Positions 25,238-33,934 of a stretch of DNA of 64,000 bases are shown piece by piece. How positions within the stretch are numbered: position 1 is the stretch's first letter; each line of letters begins with the position of its first letter. The translations under genes were made by a program, and so were the position numbers. This DNA is from Halopenitus salinus (GTDB lineage: Archaea > Halobacteriota > Halobacteria > Halobacteriales > Haloferacaceae): positions 1-64,000 of the forward strand of contig NZ_JBHSXL010000001.1 of NCBI RefSeq assembly GCF_042662125.1, given 5' to 3'. The notes under the pieces are model-generated. The model ran no database searches. It saw only the letters and a program-made list of their open reading frames with translations, and was not told where the DNA came from.

Positions 25238-25422
25238 ACGGATCGAAGTCAGATCGGCGCGCGCTTAAACCCACCGACTATAGTCGATCGACGGGAGCGA
25301 TCGAGTCCCCACGAGATCGCGAGCGAGACGGTTCATCGGCCCCGATCGGCGGGGTCGAACTCGGCAGCCGAACGACCGATATTCGACGTCCGAACGTTTC
25401 GCGCTCGTCGGCCGGCCGGCCC

Positions 25423-26394
25423 TCACTCGGCGTCCGATCGATCCGCATTCGACGACCCGGACTGCTCGTTTTCGGAGACGATCTCGGGGAGGCCCGGGCG
25501 TCGTTTCGCCTCCTCGAGCGCCCGGAGCCGGTCGCGGTACTCCGCCGACCGAAACCGGTCGGAGAGCCGGGCGTTCGCGACCGTCGAGAACAGAAACAGC
25601 GCCCCGAACAGGAAGACGAGTCCCATCGCGGGCGCAACGAGCGTGTCCAGATCCGAGAGCAGCCACGCGCCGAAGAGCAGGACGGCGGCGACGAGCTGGA
25701 CGCCCGCGACGACCTGCATCATCTGGTTGCCGAGCTCGCTCGACCCGCCGGAGACGTCCTCGGGATTCGGAAGCGACCAGTTCGACGGTGGCTCCGCGAC
25801 CTCGAAGGACTCCATCGAGCAGAGCGCGACGAGCGGCTCCACGTCGCGGAGGACCGTTCCCTGTCCGCGAACGTCGCCGTTGGAACGAACGACCGCGTAC
25901 CCCTCGTCGGAGTAGACGACGATCCGCTCGTCGTCGCCATCCTCGTCCCCCTCTCCGTCACCGTCCTCGTCCGCGCCCGCGTCCGTCACGCGCTCCACCG
26001 TTCCGAAGATCTCGCGTTTCGCGATCCGATCCTTGATCTCGGCCTCCAGGCGCTCGAGGAGGCGCTCGCCGGTGATCCACGTATCGGGATCGAAGGCGGC
26101 GTCCCACTCCTCGGCGTTCATCCGTGCCATGTCGGCGGGACCGAACTCATCGAAGTCGTACTTCTCGTCGACCTCCCGTCTCAGAGCCTCGAGATCGGGG
26201 TCGTCTCCGTCCTCGGAGTCGGACGGCCCTGGTTCGGTGGACGTTCGGGACGACTCCCCGGAGGGCTCGGATGACGCCCCGGACGCCGTCGAAGGTTCTC
26301 GATCCCCGGATCGATCGTCGGACGCGGATCGACCGTCAGCGGAGGCGGAAGCGGGGGACCGACCGTCCTCGGACGTGCCGGCGGAATCGGTCAT
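25423..26394 (-). CDS. Haloarchaeal acidic protein with two C-terminal-half membrane helices
   Basis: The 323-residue protein has a Ser/Asp/Glu-rich disordered N-terminal 90 residues, a soluble middle (DMARMNAEEWDAAFDPDTWI, then a beta-rich part with RIVVYSDEGYAVVRSNGDVR), and two helices (MMQVVAGVQLVAAVLLFGAW and a second LVFLFGALFLFS). I believe it is a haloarchaeal DUF7319 member (not verified). It lies upstream of the bc operon on the same strand, with 185 bases between, so it may be separately transcribed but functionally related. I chose ATG 26394, the first methionine in the acidic part. Confidence 0.75.
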   Translation of the reverse strand: MTDSAGTSEDGRSPASASADGRSASDDRSGDREPSTASGASSEPSGESSRTSTEPGPSDSEDGDDPDLEALRREVDEKYDFDEFGPADMARMNAEEWDAAFDPDTWITGERLLERLEAEIKDRIAKREIFGTVERVTDAGADEDGDGEGDEDGDDERIVVYSDEGYAVVRSNGDVRGQGTVLRDVEPLVALCSMESFEVAEPPSNWSLPNPEDVSGGSSELGNQMMQVVAGVQLVAAVLLFGAWLLSDLDTLVAPAMGLVFLFGALFLFSTVANARLSDRFRSAEYRDRLRALEEAKRRPGLPEIVSENEQSGSSNADRSDAE

Positions 26395-26536
26395 TGTCGG
26401 GAGTAGTACCGCCGCGGGTGTTAGACTTTCGTCCCGTCGACATCCGATCGGGCCCGAAACCGCCGGCGTTCCCGGATCGTGGGAACGGAACGGGCGATCG
26501 GGACCCTTTAGCGGTGTGCGCGGCGAACGTCCGACC

Positions 26537-27016
26537 ATGGTCGAGTCCGCGTACGTGGCGATCGCGGTCGCGGTCTGTGTGACCGCGAGCCTCCCGTTTT
26601 TCCTCTACGGGGCGTGGGTGATGATCGACGCGGACGTCGTCACCTGGGACCTCCTCGTCTACCACCTGCGGTTCGTCGTGACCGGACTCGTGTTGACCAC
26701 GGTGCCGATGGTGACCTGGATGATCCCGCGGCTGTTCGATCAGCTCACGGGCGCCGCCGTGATCCACGCGTTCTTCGGGATTCAGGCGTACGCGCTGTTG
26801 ACCTTCGCGTTGACGGGGATCTACAGGATCTACGAGGCGAAACGCGACGCGGACCTGTATGCGGATCCCGACCGGGACGTCGACCTCGACGACCTCCACG
26901 AGAACATGGGACACTGGCGGACGCGGCTTCGCGTCGGCGTCTTCGGGTACACGATCCTCTGGATCTGCGCGTGGCTCACCGGGCTCTACCGGCTCGTGAC
27001 CCTCCATCTCCTCTAA
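26537..27016 (+). CDS. Four-helix membrane protein near the bc operon
   Basis: This 159-residue protein has helices at VAIAVAVCVTASLPFFLYGA, VYHLRFVVTGLVLTTVPMV, AAVIHAFFGIQAYALLTFAL and GVFGYTILWICAWLTGLYRL. The histidines in VYHLRF, AVIHAF and ENMGHWRTR could ligate haem, as in b-type membrane proteins, but this is inference. A TATA-like CCTTTAGCGG at 26506-26515 lies about 27 bases before the ATG. It is divergent from the 25423-26394 gene and belongs to the same haloarchaeal neighbourhood. Confidence 0.7.
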   Translation: MVESAYVAIAVAVCVTASLPFFLYGAWVMIDADVVTWDLLVYHLRFVVTGLVLTTVPMVTWMIPRLFDQLTGAAVIHAFFGIQAYALLTFALTGIYRIYEAKRDADLYADPDRDVDLDDLHENMGHWRTRLRVGVFGYTILWICAWLTGLYRLVTLHLL

Positions 27017-27041
27017 GGATGGAGGGACGCTACGTCCGCGA

Positions 27042-27728
27042 TCACGACCACACCTCGCCGCTCGCGAGGTCCACCTCGGAGTCGAGCTTCGAGGACGGAC
27101 AGACGTCCTCCAGCACGCAGTCCGAGCAGTCGGGGTTTCGCGCGGTACACCGGGCGCGTCCGTGATCGATGAACAGGTGGGTGAACGCCTGCCACCGGCC
27201 GCGAGGAACGATCTCCATCAGGTCCTCCTCGATCCGCTCCGGCGTCTCCTCCTCCGTGATCCCGAGCCGCCGGGAGATCCGCTGGACGTGCGTGTCGACG
27301 ACGATCCCCTCGACGACGTCGTGGCCGTGTTGTAACACCACGTTCGCGGTCTTGCGCCCGACGCCGGCCAGCTCCGTGAGCTCCGACATCGTGTCGGGGA
27401 CCTCACCGTCGTGCTCCTCGATGATGTCCCGGCACGCGGACCGGATGTAGCTGGCCTTGTTGTTGTAGTAGGTGATGGAGGAGATGTCCTCGGCCAGCTC
27501 CTCCTGGTCGGCCTCGGCGTAGTCGGCGGCGTCCTCGTACTTCTCGAAGAGGTCCGCACAGACGGCGTTGACCCGCTCGTCCGTACACTGTGCGGAGAGG
27601 ATCACGGCGATGAGCAGCTCGAGGCGGTTCGAGTAGCGCAACGAGATGCTCGAGTCCGGATACTCCTCCGACAGTCGATCGAGAACCTCGGCGACCTGGT
27701 CCTCCCTGCTCTCGAGCGGCGTTCCCAT
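27042..27728 (-). CDS. nth: Endonuclease III (base-excision DNA glycosylase)
   Basis: This 228-residue enzyme removes oxidised pyrimidines from DNA and nicks the abasic site. It has the helix-hairpin-helix LTELAGVGRKTANVVL with the catalytic lysine in GRKTA, the catalytic aspartate in GIVVDTHVQRISRRLG, and a C-terminal [4Fe-4S] site with cysteines spaced 6, 2 and 5 apart (CTARNPDC-SDC-VLEDVC). Length and motifs are typical. The start is ATG 27728; upstream codons are not conserved-looking. Confidence 0.95.
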   Translation of the reverse strand: MGTPLESREDQVAEVLDRLSEEYPDSSISLRYSNRLELLIAVILSAQCTDERVNAVCADLFEKYEDAADYAEADQEELAEDISSITYYNNKASYIRSACRDIIEEHDGEVPDTMSELTELAGVGRKTANVVLQHGHDVVEGIVVDTHVQRISRRLGITEEETPERIEEDLMEIVPRGRWQAFTHLFIDHGRARCTARNPDCSDCVLEDVCPSSKLDSEVDLASGEVWS

Positions 27729-27855
27729 ACCGGCCCATCGGCCCCCCCCGAGTTGAACCGTTCGAACTCCCGCGAGCCGATCGGCGGCTCGAACTCGCAC
27801 GAGCGACAGACAGGTCGGACCCTCGCGAGCCGAACGGAATCGGTCGCCCCCGCGG

Positions 27856-30276
27856 TCACGCCGCCAGTCGGTCGTGATCGACGCGATAGATTCGGACGCC
27901 GTCGGTCTCGAAGGCGATCTCGACGCCCCGGAGATCGCCGATCGAAACGTCCTCGCCGTAGCGGGCACGCTCGCCCGGTCCGACCCAGACGTACCGGACG
28001 TCGTACTCGCGGAGGACGGCCACGCGCTCGGCGTCGGATCCGGCGTAGGCGCGGTCGACGTCCGCGACGCGGCCGTAGTAGGCCTCGGTCCCGCGATAGC
28101 CGACCTGGTGGTCCCATCCCGCGACCGTCGGGATGCCGGTGAACGAGGAGGCCGGGTTCGCCTCCCAGGTGTAGGGCCCCGGTTCGCCGGGATGCTCCGC
28201 GAGCCCCTCCGGGGACCGGGTCGCCCCCGGCGCGGCGAGCAGGACGTCCTCGCGGGTCGCGTGCGCGTCAAGCCACCGGATCCCGGCCGCCTCGGCCGAT
28301 CGGTTCTCCTCGAGGTGGGCGGTCGCATCGAGGGTACCGGCGTCGTTGGCCGCGAAGTGCCCGCCGAGCGCGAACGCGGCGTACGGGAGGACGGACACGA
28401 CGAGCACCACCACGACGACGCGCGACGCCGCGCGTTGGTCGGGCAGACGGGCGCGGACCCCGCCGAGGAGCGCGACCGATTTCGACCGGGTGGCCGGCAC
28501 CGAGAATCCTCTCGCGTACGCGAGGGCGAGGACCACCCCGAGCGCGACTCCCCAGAGGACCCACACGTTGAAGTAGATCTTGAAGACGGTGTTGAGCCTC
28601 CCCGGACCGGCCAGCTCGGAGAGGTGGACGAACTCGACGAGTCCGACGAGCCCTGCACCCGCGAGCACCAGGGTCGTCTCGAAGCCCACGTCCCGACCGG
28701 TCCGCGAGGCGACCCAGCCGAGCACCAGGATCGGTCCCACGAGCGCGACCGCGGGGACTCCGACGAGGACGCCGGCCACCGCGAGCGCGAGAACCCCGCC
28801 GACGAGGGGGAGCCGACCGGAGGGGAACCGCCCCAGCAGGTAGAGGAGGAACCCCGCGAGGAAGACGCCGTGGACGCGAACGAGCGCGCCGAGCGCGGAG
28901 CGATCGGCCGGATCCACGAGGGCGGGCGTCTGCTGGCCGCCGGCGGACAGGAGAAACGGCGCCGCGAGGACGAACCCGAGGGCGCCGAGGACGACCGTGA
29001 CCGCGAGCGCGCCGCTCGTACGTTCGATCTCGGTGCGAAGCGGCCCCGAATCGAGACGCGAGCGGAGCACGGAGCGGAGACGATCGCCTCCCGGAAGAAG
29101 CGTCACCGGCGAGGCCGGCGCGAACGCGAGCGCGAGCCAGCAGACCCCGAGCAGCGTCGGGAGGTCCCAGGTGTGGATCACGGCGAGGGTCCCGAGGAAC
29201 GGGACCACGACGCCGACGAGGAGGCCGCGTCGCCGCGCGATCGACGACTGGGGCGTTCGCCAGTAGGCGTAGGCGACCGCCGTCCCGAACAGGAGGAAGG
29301 GCGCCCCGAGCATGTGTGCGTGGAGGTCGCCGTTGAGGAACGCGAAGAGCGGGAACTCGTTTATCGTCCCGTCGATCACCCGGCTCGCCGTCCAGTAGTG
29401 GAACCGCGCTGTATCGGCGAGCAGGGTTTCTGCCGCCTCCGGCCCCCCGGTCGTGACGAGGCCGGCGAGCGTTCGAGCGGCCGGATCGGGAAGGGTCCGC
29501 AAGGCGATCCCGATGGCCGGAACGAGGTTGCTCGCGAGCCCGACGAGGACGGCCGCGAGGGCGCCGGCACGGGCGGCGCCGCGTTCGGCGAGTCCGCGAT
29601 CCGCCGCGATCGCGCGGGCGAGATCGAAGGCGCCAGCGACGAGACAGGCGTAGGCACCCGCCAAACCGAGGTTGTACGCGTACGCGGGCGGCGTGCCCGT
29701 GAGGGTGGCGACGAGCGCGACCGCGAGATGGCCGCCGTAGTAGTAGGTGAGCGGCTCGCCCGCGAACCAGACGTCCGTCGGCGGAAGCGTCTCCGCGCGA
29801 AGGATCGACCGGAGGAGCCCGTAGTCGAGGAACTTCTCGCCGCCGACGGGCACGACGGCCGGGTCGGCGGCCCGTATCGCGACCACGAACAGGAACGCCG
29901 CGAGGAAGACGACCGCCGATGACGTCGCCGCGGACGGGTCCGTCGTCCGCTCCGTGATCCACTCGAGGTCGACGACCCCGCGAAGGTCGCCGACGTCGAT
30001 CCGACGATCGACGAGCGCCTTCCGGTCGACGCCGACGGGAAGCGCGGCGGCCGAGACGAGGAGGAGGGCGCCGACGCCGAGCCACGCGGTCCAGTCGCCG
30101 TATGCCACTCGGCCGACCCAGAGCGCGACCGTCGTCGAAACGGCAAGCGCGACGACCGGCGAAAATCCGATCCCGCCGGCCGGAAAGCCCCGGAAGATCC
30201 GCGCCGTGAGCGGATACGCGATCCCCCCCAGGACGGCGAACGCGAGGAGCCACCGGACGACGAGGAGGTACTCCAT
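27856..30276 (-). CDS. DUF2298 large membrane protein (glycosyltransferase-like)
   Basis: This 806-residue integral membrane protein has about 15-18 hydrophobic helices, starting MEYLLVVRWLLAFAVLGGIA. The motif EPLTYYYGGHLAVALVATLT (residues near 150) is the YYY signature of the archaeal DUF2298/YYY family. The C-terminal soluble part contains DAHATREDVLLAAPG and EANPASSFTGIPTVAGW, as in large GT-C-type membrane glycosyltransferases of surface glycan assembly. The function is unproven, but its divergent neighbour is a dolichyl-phosphate-sugar synthase-like glycosyltransferase, which supports a role in protein or surface glycosylation. Confidence 0.85.
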   Translation of the reverse strand: MEYLLVVRWLLAFAVLGGIAYPLTARIFRGFPAGGIGFSPVVALAVSTTVALWVGRVAYGDWTAWLGVGALLLVSAAALPVGVDRKALVDRRIDVGDLRGVVDLEWITERTTDPSAATSSAVVFLAAFLFVVAIRAADPAVVPVGGEKFLDYGLLRSILRAETLPPTDVWFAGEPLTYYYGGHLAVALVATLTGTPPAYAYNLGLAGAYACLVAGAFDLARAIAADRGLAERGAARAGALAAVLVGLASNLVPAIGIALRTLPDPAARTLAGLVTTGGPEAAETLLADTARFHYWTASRVIDGTINEFPLFAFLNGDLHAHMLGAPFLLFGTAVAYAYWRTPQSSIARRRGLLVGVVVPFLGTLAVIHTWDLPTLLGVCWLALAFAPASPVTLLPGGDRLRSVLRSRLDSGPLRTEIERTSGALAVTVVLGALGFVLAAPFLLSAGGQQTPALVDPADRSALGALVRVHGVFLAGFLLYLLGRFPSGRLPLVGGVLALAVAGVLVGVPAVALVGPILVLGWVASRTGRDVGFETTLVLAGAGLVGLVEFVHLSELAGPGRLNTVFKIYFNVWVLWGVALGVVLALAYARGFSVPATRSKSVALLGGVRARLPDQRAASRVVVVVLVVSVLPYAAFALGGHFAANDAGTLDATAHLEENRSAEAAGIRWLDAHATREDVLLAAPGATRSPEGLAEHPGEPGPYTWEANPASSFTGIPTVAGWDHQVGYRGTEAYYGRVADVDRAYAGSDAERVAVLREYDVRYVWVGPGERARYGEDVSIGDLRGVEIAFETDGVRIYRVDHDRLAA

Positions 30277-30421
30277 GTGGACCGGAAGCGGCGCGAACGC
30301 TGAAACGTCTTCGGGTCGAGAGCGCGGGGGCGCACGCCCGGATCCCGAACCGCTCGGGCCGAGCCACCGACGCGACCGCGAGCCGCACGGCTTTTCTATC
30401 GGTGACCCGGTATCGATGGGT

Positions 30422-31225
30422 ATGGACGGCAGTCTCGGGGTCGTGATACCCGCCTTTCGACCGGACGTCGACCGGCTGTCGGCGTACGTGGCGGCGATCG
30501 ACGGCGGCCTCTCCCCCGAGACGATCCGGGTCGAGCTCGACGATCCCGAACACGGCGTCACAAACCGGCTCCGCGATGCGACCGACGGAGCGGAGGCGGC
30601 GACGGTCGTCTCCGTCTCTGAGCGCCGACGCGGGAAGGGGGCCGCCATCACCGCCGGGTTCGAGGCGCTCTCGACGGACGTCCTCGCGTTCCTCGACGCC
30701 GACGGGGCGACGCCCGTCGACTCCGCCGTGCGGGTGATCGAGCCCGTCCGGGACGGAACCGCGGACCTGGCCGTCGGCTCGCGGCGGCATCCGGACTCCG
30801 CGGTCGGATCCCACCAGACCGTGTTCCGGCGCGCGCTCGGCGACGCGTTCGCGTGGCTGGCCCGGCGCCTGCTCGAGACGCCGCTTTACGACTACCAGTG
30901 CGGCGCGAAGGCCATCACCGCGGACGCCTGGCGTCGGCTGCGCGGCGACGTCTACGAGTCGGGGTTCGCCTGGGACATCGAACTCGTCGCGCTCGCCGGC
31001 GCACACGGCGCACGCGTGCTCGAGGTGCCGATCCGCTGGGAGGACAGGCCGGGATCGACCGTCGATCCGGTCCGCGACACGCTCGGCATGTTCCGGGGGC
31101 TCCTGACGGCGAGACATCGCGAGCGGATCGCCGCCGGAAGCCGTCTCCACCGGATGATCGCCTCCGATCCGGGACCGTCGCTTCCGGAACGGCTACACGA
31201 GAGCCCCGGACGTGATCCGACGTGA
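30422..31225 (+). CDS. GT2 glycosyltransferase, dolichyl-phosphate sugar synthase type
   Basis: This 267-residue enzyme would transfer a sugar from a nucleotide donor to a polyprenyl phosphate carrier. The N-terminal GVVIPAFRPDVDRL, the GKGAAITAGFEAL loop, and FLDADGATPVDS (DxD metal site) are typical of GT2 dolichyl-phosphate glucose/mannose synthases. DYQCGAKAITADAWRRL and FAWDIELVALA complete the family pattern. An alternative ATG lies six bases upstream at 30416. The gene is divergent from the DUF2298 gene and precedes a GtrA flippase-like gene, so the trio likely serves surface glycosylation. Confidence 0.9.
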   Translation: MDGSLGVVIPAFRPDVDRLSAYVAAIDGGLSPETIRVELDDPEHGVTNRLRDATDGAEAATVVSVSERRRGKGAAITAGFEALSTDVLAFLDADGATPVDSAVRVIEPVRDGTADLAVGSRRHPDSAVGSHQTVFRRALGDAFAWLARRLLETPLYDYQCGAKAITADAWRRLRGDVYESGFAWDIELVALAGAHGARVLEVPIRWEDRPGSTVDPVRDTLGMFRGLLTARHRERIAAGSRLHRMIASDPGPSLPERLHESPGRDPT

Positions 31226-31312
31226 CCGTCGACGAGGCGGGCGTGAAACGGGAGCGCGTGAAACTGGAACGTGTGGACTGGGAGACCCTGATCGAATGAG
31301 GGACGAGACCCC

Positions 31313-31771
31313 ATGAGGACGCTCCGGGACGCGCTCGGCGAGCTGGCACGCGGCGCGCGGTTCGGCAGGTTCCTCTCCGTGGGCGCGCTCGGCGCGCTCG
31401 TCGACCTGCCGATCAGCACCGCCCTCACGCTGGGGGCCGTCCTCGAGCCGCAGTGGGCGAAGGTCGTCGGCACGGAGTGTGCGATCATCGTGATGTTTCT
31501 GATCAACGACGCCTGGACGTTCGAGGCCCACGGCGCCGCGGGACGCCGCGCCAAGCTCCGGCGGCTCGTCCGCTCGAACGTCGTCCGGTCGGGCGGGCTC
31601 GCCGTCCAGTTCGTGGTCGTCTGGACGCTCACGGACCTCGACGTCGCGATCCACCTGGCCGGGATCGACGTCTGGCCGGTGGTGACGATGCCCATCGCGA
31701 TCGGGACGTCGGTGCTCGTCAACTACGTCGCGGAGAGCCTGTTCACCTGGCGGGTGACGACGGACCGGTGA
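31313..31771 (+). CDS. GtrA family membrane protein
   Basis: This 152-residue protein has four membrane helices in the GtrA arrangement: RFLSVGALGALVDLPISTAL, WAKVVGTECAIIVMFLINDA with the motif NDAWTFE, then a basic loop, SGGLAVQFVVVWTLT, and SVLVNYVAESLFTWRV. GtrA proteins move polyprenyl-linked sugars across the membrane. It lies 87 bases after a GT2 polyprenyl-phosphate glycosyltransferase, the usual partner. Confidence 0.9.
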   Translation: MRTLRDALGELARGARFGRFLSVGALGALVDLPISTALTLGAVLEPQWAKVVGTECAIIVMFLINDAWTFEAHGAAGRRAKLRRLVRSNVVRSGGLAVQFVVVWTLTDLDVAIHLAGIDVWPVVTMPIAIGTSVLVNYVAESLFTWRVTTDR

Positions 31772-31930
31772 CGATCGGTTCTCCGCCCGTTCGATCCGCG
31801 CATCTCCGGGTCGTCCGGCCCGCTTCCGGCCCATCCGCTTATAAGCGCCCCGACGGCCGTTTCACGGCGTGAACCCGCATACGGCAGCCGAATCACAACC
31901 CTTAACCGTTGGACCGGTGTTCGATCCGAT

Positions 31931-32005
31931 AGCGGGATGGGATAGCCAGGAGATTCCGCCGGGCTCATAACCCGGAGATCGGTGGTTCAAATCCACTTCC
32001 CGCTA
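31931..32005 (+). tRNA. Initiator tRNA-Met (CAU anticodon)
   Basis: The 75-nt cloverleaf begins AGCGGGA and ends TCCCGCTA, giving the A1-U72 acceptor pair that marks archaeal and eukaryotic initiators. The anticodon arm is CCGGG-CTCATAA-CCCGG, with the three consecutive G:C pairs diagnostic of initiators. The T arm is GGTGG-TTCAAAT-CCACT. A box ACCCTTAACC lies about 30 bases upstream. The gene stands 170 bases ahead of aIF1A, which helps place this same tRNA on the ribosome. Confidence 0.95.
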
Positions 32006-32141
32006 TGCTCGTTTCTCGTCGCGGTTCACTCGACGGTCGTTCTCCGTGATCGACACTCCGAGATCGTTACTTCGCGATCGCTTTACCGATCACTCCCACG
32101 ATTCCCTCGATGAGTTCCGGCGATCGTGACGTCCGGATCCG

Positions 32142-32150
32142 ACACCTTAT
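32142..32150 (+). promoter_or_regulatory. TATA-like box of aIF1A
   Basis: CCTTATCAG lies about 27-30 bases before the GTG start at 32175, implying a leaderless transcript and supporting the GTG. Confidence 0.45.
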
Positions 32151-32174
32151 CAGTCGGGACGGCCTATACAGCGT

Positions 32175-32459
32175 GTGACTGAGGAAAGCGGGCGTCGGAA
32201 CCTCCGAATGCCCAACGACGATCAGGTGTTCGCGGTCGTGACCGAGATGCTGGGACACAGCCGCGTGACGCTTCGGTGTGCGGACGGCGTCGAACGGATG
32301 GGGCGGATCCCGGGTCGAATGAAGTACCGAAACTGGATCAACCGGGACGACGTCGTGCTGGCGGAGCCCTGGAGCTTCCAGGACGAGAAGGCGAACGTCG
32401 AGTGGCGCTACGACGAGTCGGCGGCCGACCAGCTCCGCCGCGAAGGCCACATCGAGTAG
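32175..32459 (+). CDS. eif1A: Translation initiation factor aIF1A
   Basis: This 94-residue S1-like OB-fold protein binds the ribosomal A site and promotes initiator tRNA and mRNA recruitment. The OB-fold reads QVFAVVTEMLGHSRVTLRCA, then RIPGRMKYRNWINRDDVVLA, ending with an acidic C-terminal tail. The length matches archaeal aIF1A. The start is GTG at 32175; the first aligned residues (TEESGRRNLRMPNDD) lie just after it. The gene follows initiator tRNA-Met. Confidence 0.95.
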   Translation: MTEESGRRNLRMPNDDQVFAVVTEMLGHSRVTLRCADGVERMGRIPGRMKYRNWINRDDVVLAEPWSFQDEKANVEWRYDESAADQLRREGHIE

Positions 32460-32538
32460 CTCCGTTTTCGAGACGTCCCGTCGTACGACCCCCGACGGCC
32501 ACTCGCGAGTGTGCTCCGATCTGTTCGGTGTCCGTCGA

Positions 32539-33054
32539 TCACTCCCGTGTCCGCCGATCGTCCCACCCGTACTCCTCGTGAACGGCTCGGCCGGCCCCGT
32601 TCGCGAGCGGACCGATCACCTCGGTTTGATCCCCGAGGATCTCGGCTGATCGGACGTCGGGGACCGGTCGGCCGGTGAAGGCGGCGACCTCGTCGCTTCC
32701 GACCGCGTAGACGATCCGCGCGAGCCCCGCCCGTCGAAGCCCGCCCGCACACATCGGACACGGCTCCGTGCTCGTGTACATGACCGTGCGTGCACGCTCG
32801 TCCGGGTCGTCCCGTCGAACGGCGAGGGAGGCCAAGTCGAGTTCCGGATGCCGGCGGAGATCGTCGTCGGTGTGTACCCGATTGGACGCCTCGGCGACGA
32901 CCTCGTCGTCGCGAACCAGCACGGAGCCGAACGGCTCGTCGCCGCGGTCGGCCGCCTCCCGCGCCAGCTCGAGGGCCCGACGCATGTGTCGGTCGTGGTC
33001 GAAGGCGTCGATGGGCGACTCCGGCGGTCCGGCGAGGGGATCAGCGTCGGTCAC
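32539..33054 (-). CDS. Nucleoside/cytidine deaminase family protein
   Basis: This 171-residue zinc deaminase has RRALELAREAADRGDEPFGS, a catalytic zinc region HPELDLASLAV in place of the usual H[A/V]E, and PCPMCAGGLRRAGLARIVYA with the two cysteine ligands. The family includes guanine deaminase and tRNA adenosine deaminase (TadA). The HPE variant (proline between the His ligand and the Glu) is a departure from the canonical motif and worth noting. I took the GTG at 33054 as start. Confidence 0.83.
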   Translation of the reverse strand: MTDADPLAGPPESPIDAFDHDRHMRRALELAREAADRGDEPFGSVLVRDDEVVAEASNRVHTDDDLRRHPELDLASLAVRRDDPDERARTVMYTSTEPCPMCAGGLRRAGLARIVYAVGSDEVAAFTGRPVPDVRSAEILGDQTEVIGPLANGAGRAVHEEYGWDDRRTRE

Positions 33055-33232
33055 GCGCGGTCGGTTCGTGTGGGGAGACGAAAAGCGATCCGCTCGTTTC
33101 CTCCCCTTTCGATCTCGGGGGTGCTCGCTTCCCGTGATCGTGTTTCGGCACCGTTCGCGGAGCGAACACGCACGAACGCGGCGGATCCATCGGAAAATCC
33201 TTATGGTGGCGCGGGCGCCATCTCCGGGCGAA

Positions 33233-33934
33233 ATGAGCGATCTCCCGGACGATTTCAACTGTACCATCACCAACTGGGAGTACATCTACGGGCTGTGCCG
33301 GACCGTCTCGAACCGGGTGAAGCGCGCCGACTTCGAGCCGGACGTCGTCGTCGCGCTGGCGCGGGGGGGCTGGTTCGCCGGGCGGTGTATCTGTGATTTC
33401 CTCGGGCTCGACGACCTCACGAGCCTCAAGATGGAACACTACGTCGGAACCGGAAGGAAGGCCGACGAGCCGCAGGTCCGATACCCCATGCCGGAGGGCA
33501 GCGTCGAGGGGAAGGACGTCCTCGTCATCGACGACATCGCCGACACCGGTGGATCGATCCGGCGGGCGGAGGAGTACGTCACCGATCGGAATCCCCGGGA
33601 GGTTCGGACGGCGACCCTCCAGCTGCTCGAGACCTCCGAGTTCGAGCCTGACTTCGTCGGCGAGCGCCTTGAGGAGTGGGCGTGGGTCGTCTACCCGTGG
33701 AACTTCATCGAGGACATGATCGACCTGCTGTCGGGGGTCATGGAGCGGGCTGACGCGGAGACGTTCTCACGCGAGGACGTCCGCCGGCTCTTCGCGCGCC
33801 ACCACGACGTGAGCCGCATGGAGATGGAGATCGCCCAGCCGAACCGCATGGACGAGGTGCTCACGGAGATGGAACGCCGCGACGTGATCGAGACCGCGGG
33901 CCGGGACCGATGGCGGCTCCGCGATCCCGCGTGA
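33233..33934 (+). CDS. Phosphoribosyltransferase with C-terminal extension
   Basis: This 233-residue protein has a type I phosphoribosyltransferase fold. The N-terminal part ADFEPDVVVALARGGWFAGR is followed by the PRPP-binding loop VLVIDDIADTGGS. A C-terminal region of about 70 residues (SREDVRRLFARHHDVSRMEM...VIETAGRDRWRLRD) resembles a winged helix. Members act on purine bases, or as regulators. A box CCTTATGG lies at 33199-33206, about 30 bases before the ATG. The stop overlaps the GTG start of the HD hydrolase. Confidence 0.85.
   Translation: MSDLPDDFNCTITNWEYIYGLCRTVSNRVKRADFEPDVVVALARGGWFAGRCICDFLGLDDLTSLKMEHYVGTGRKADEPQVRYPMPEGSVEGKDVLVIDDIADTGGSIRRAEEYVTDRNPREVRTATLQLLETSEFEPDFVGERLEEWAWVVYPWNFIEDMIDLLSGVMERADAETFSREDVRRLFARHHDVSRMEMEIAQPNRMDEVLTEMERRDVIETAGRDRWRLRDPA

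Noticed and set aside
32067..32150. Short minus-strand frame ending ELIEGIVGVIGKAIAK near the aIF1A promoter
   Set aside because: It looks helix-like but has no start codon in frame within a sensible distance and overlaps the aIF1A promoter; too little support for a gene.
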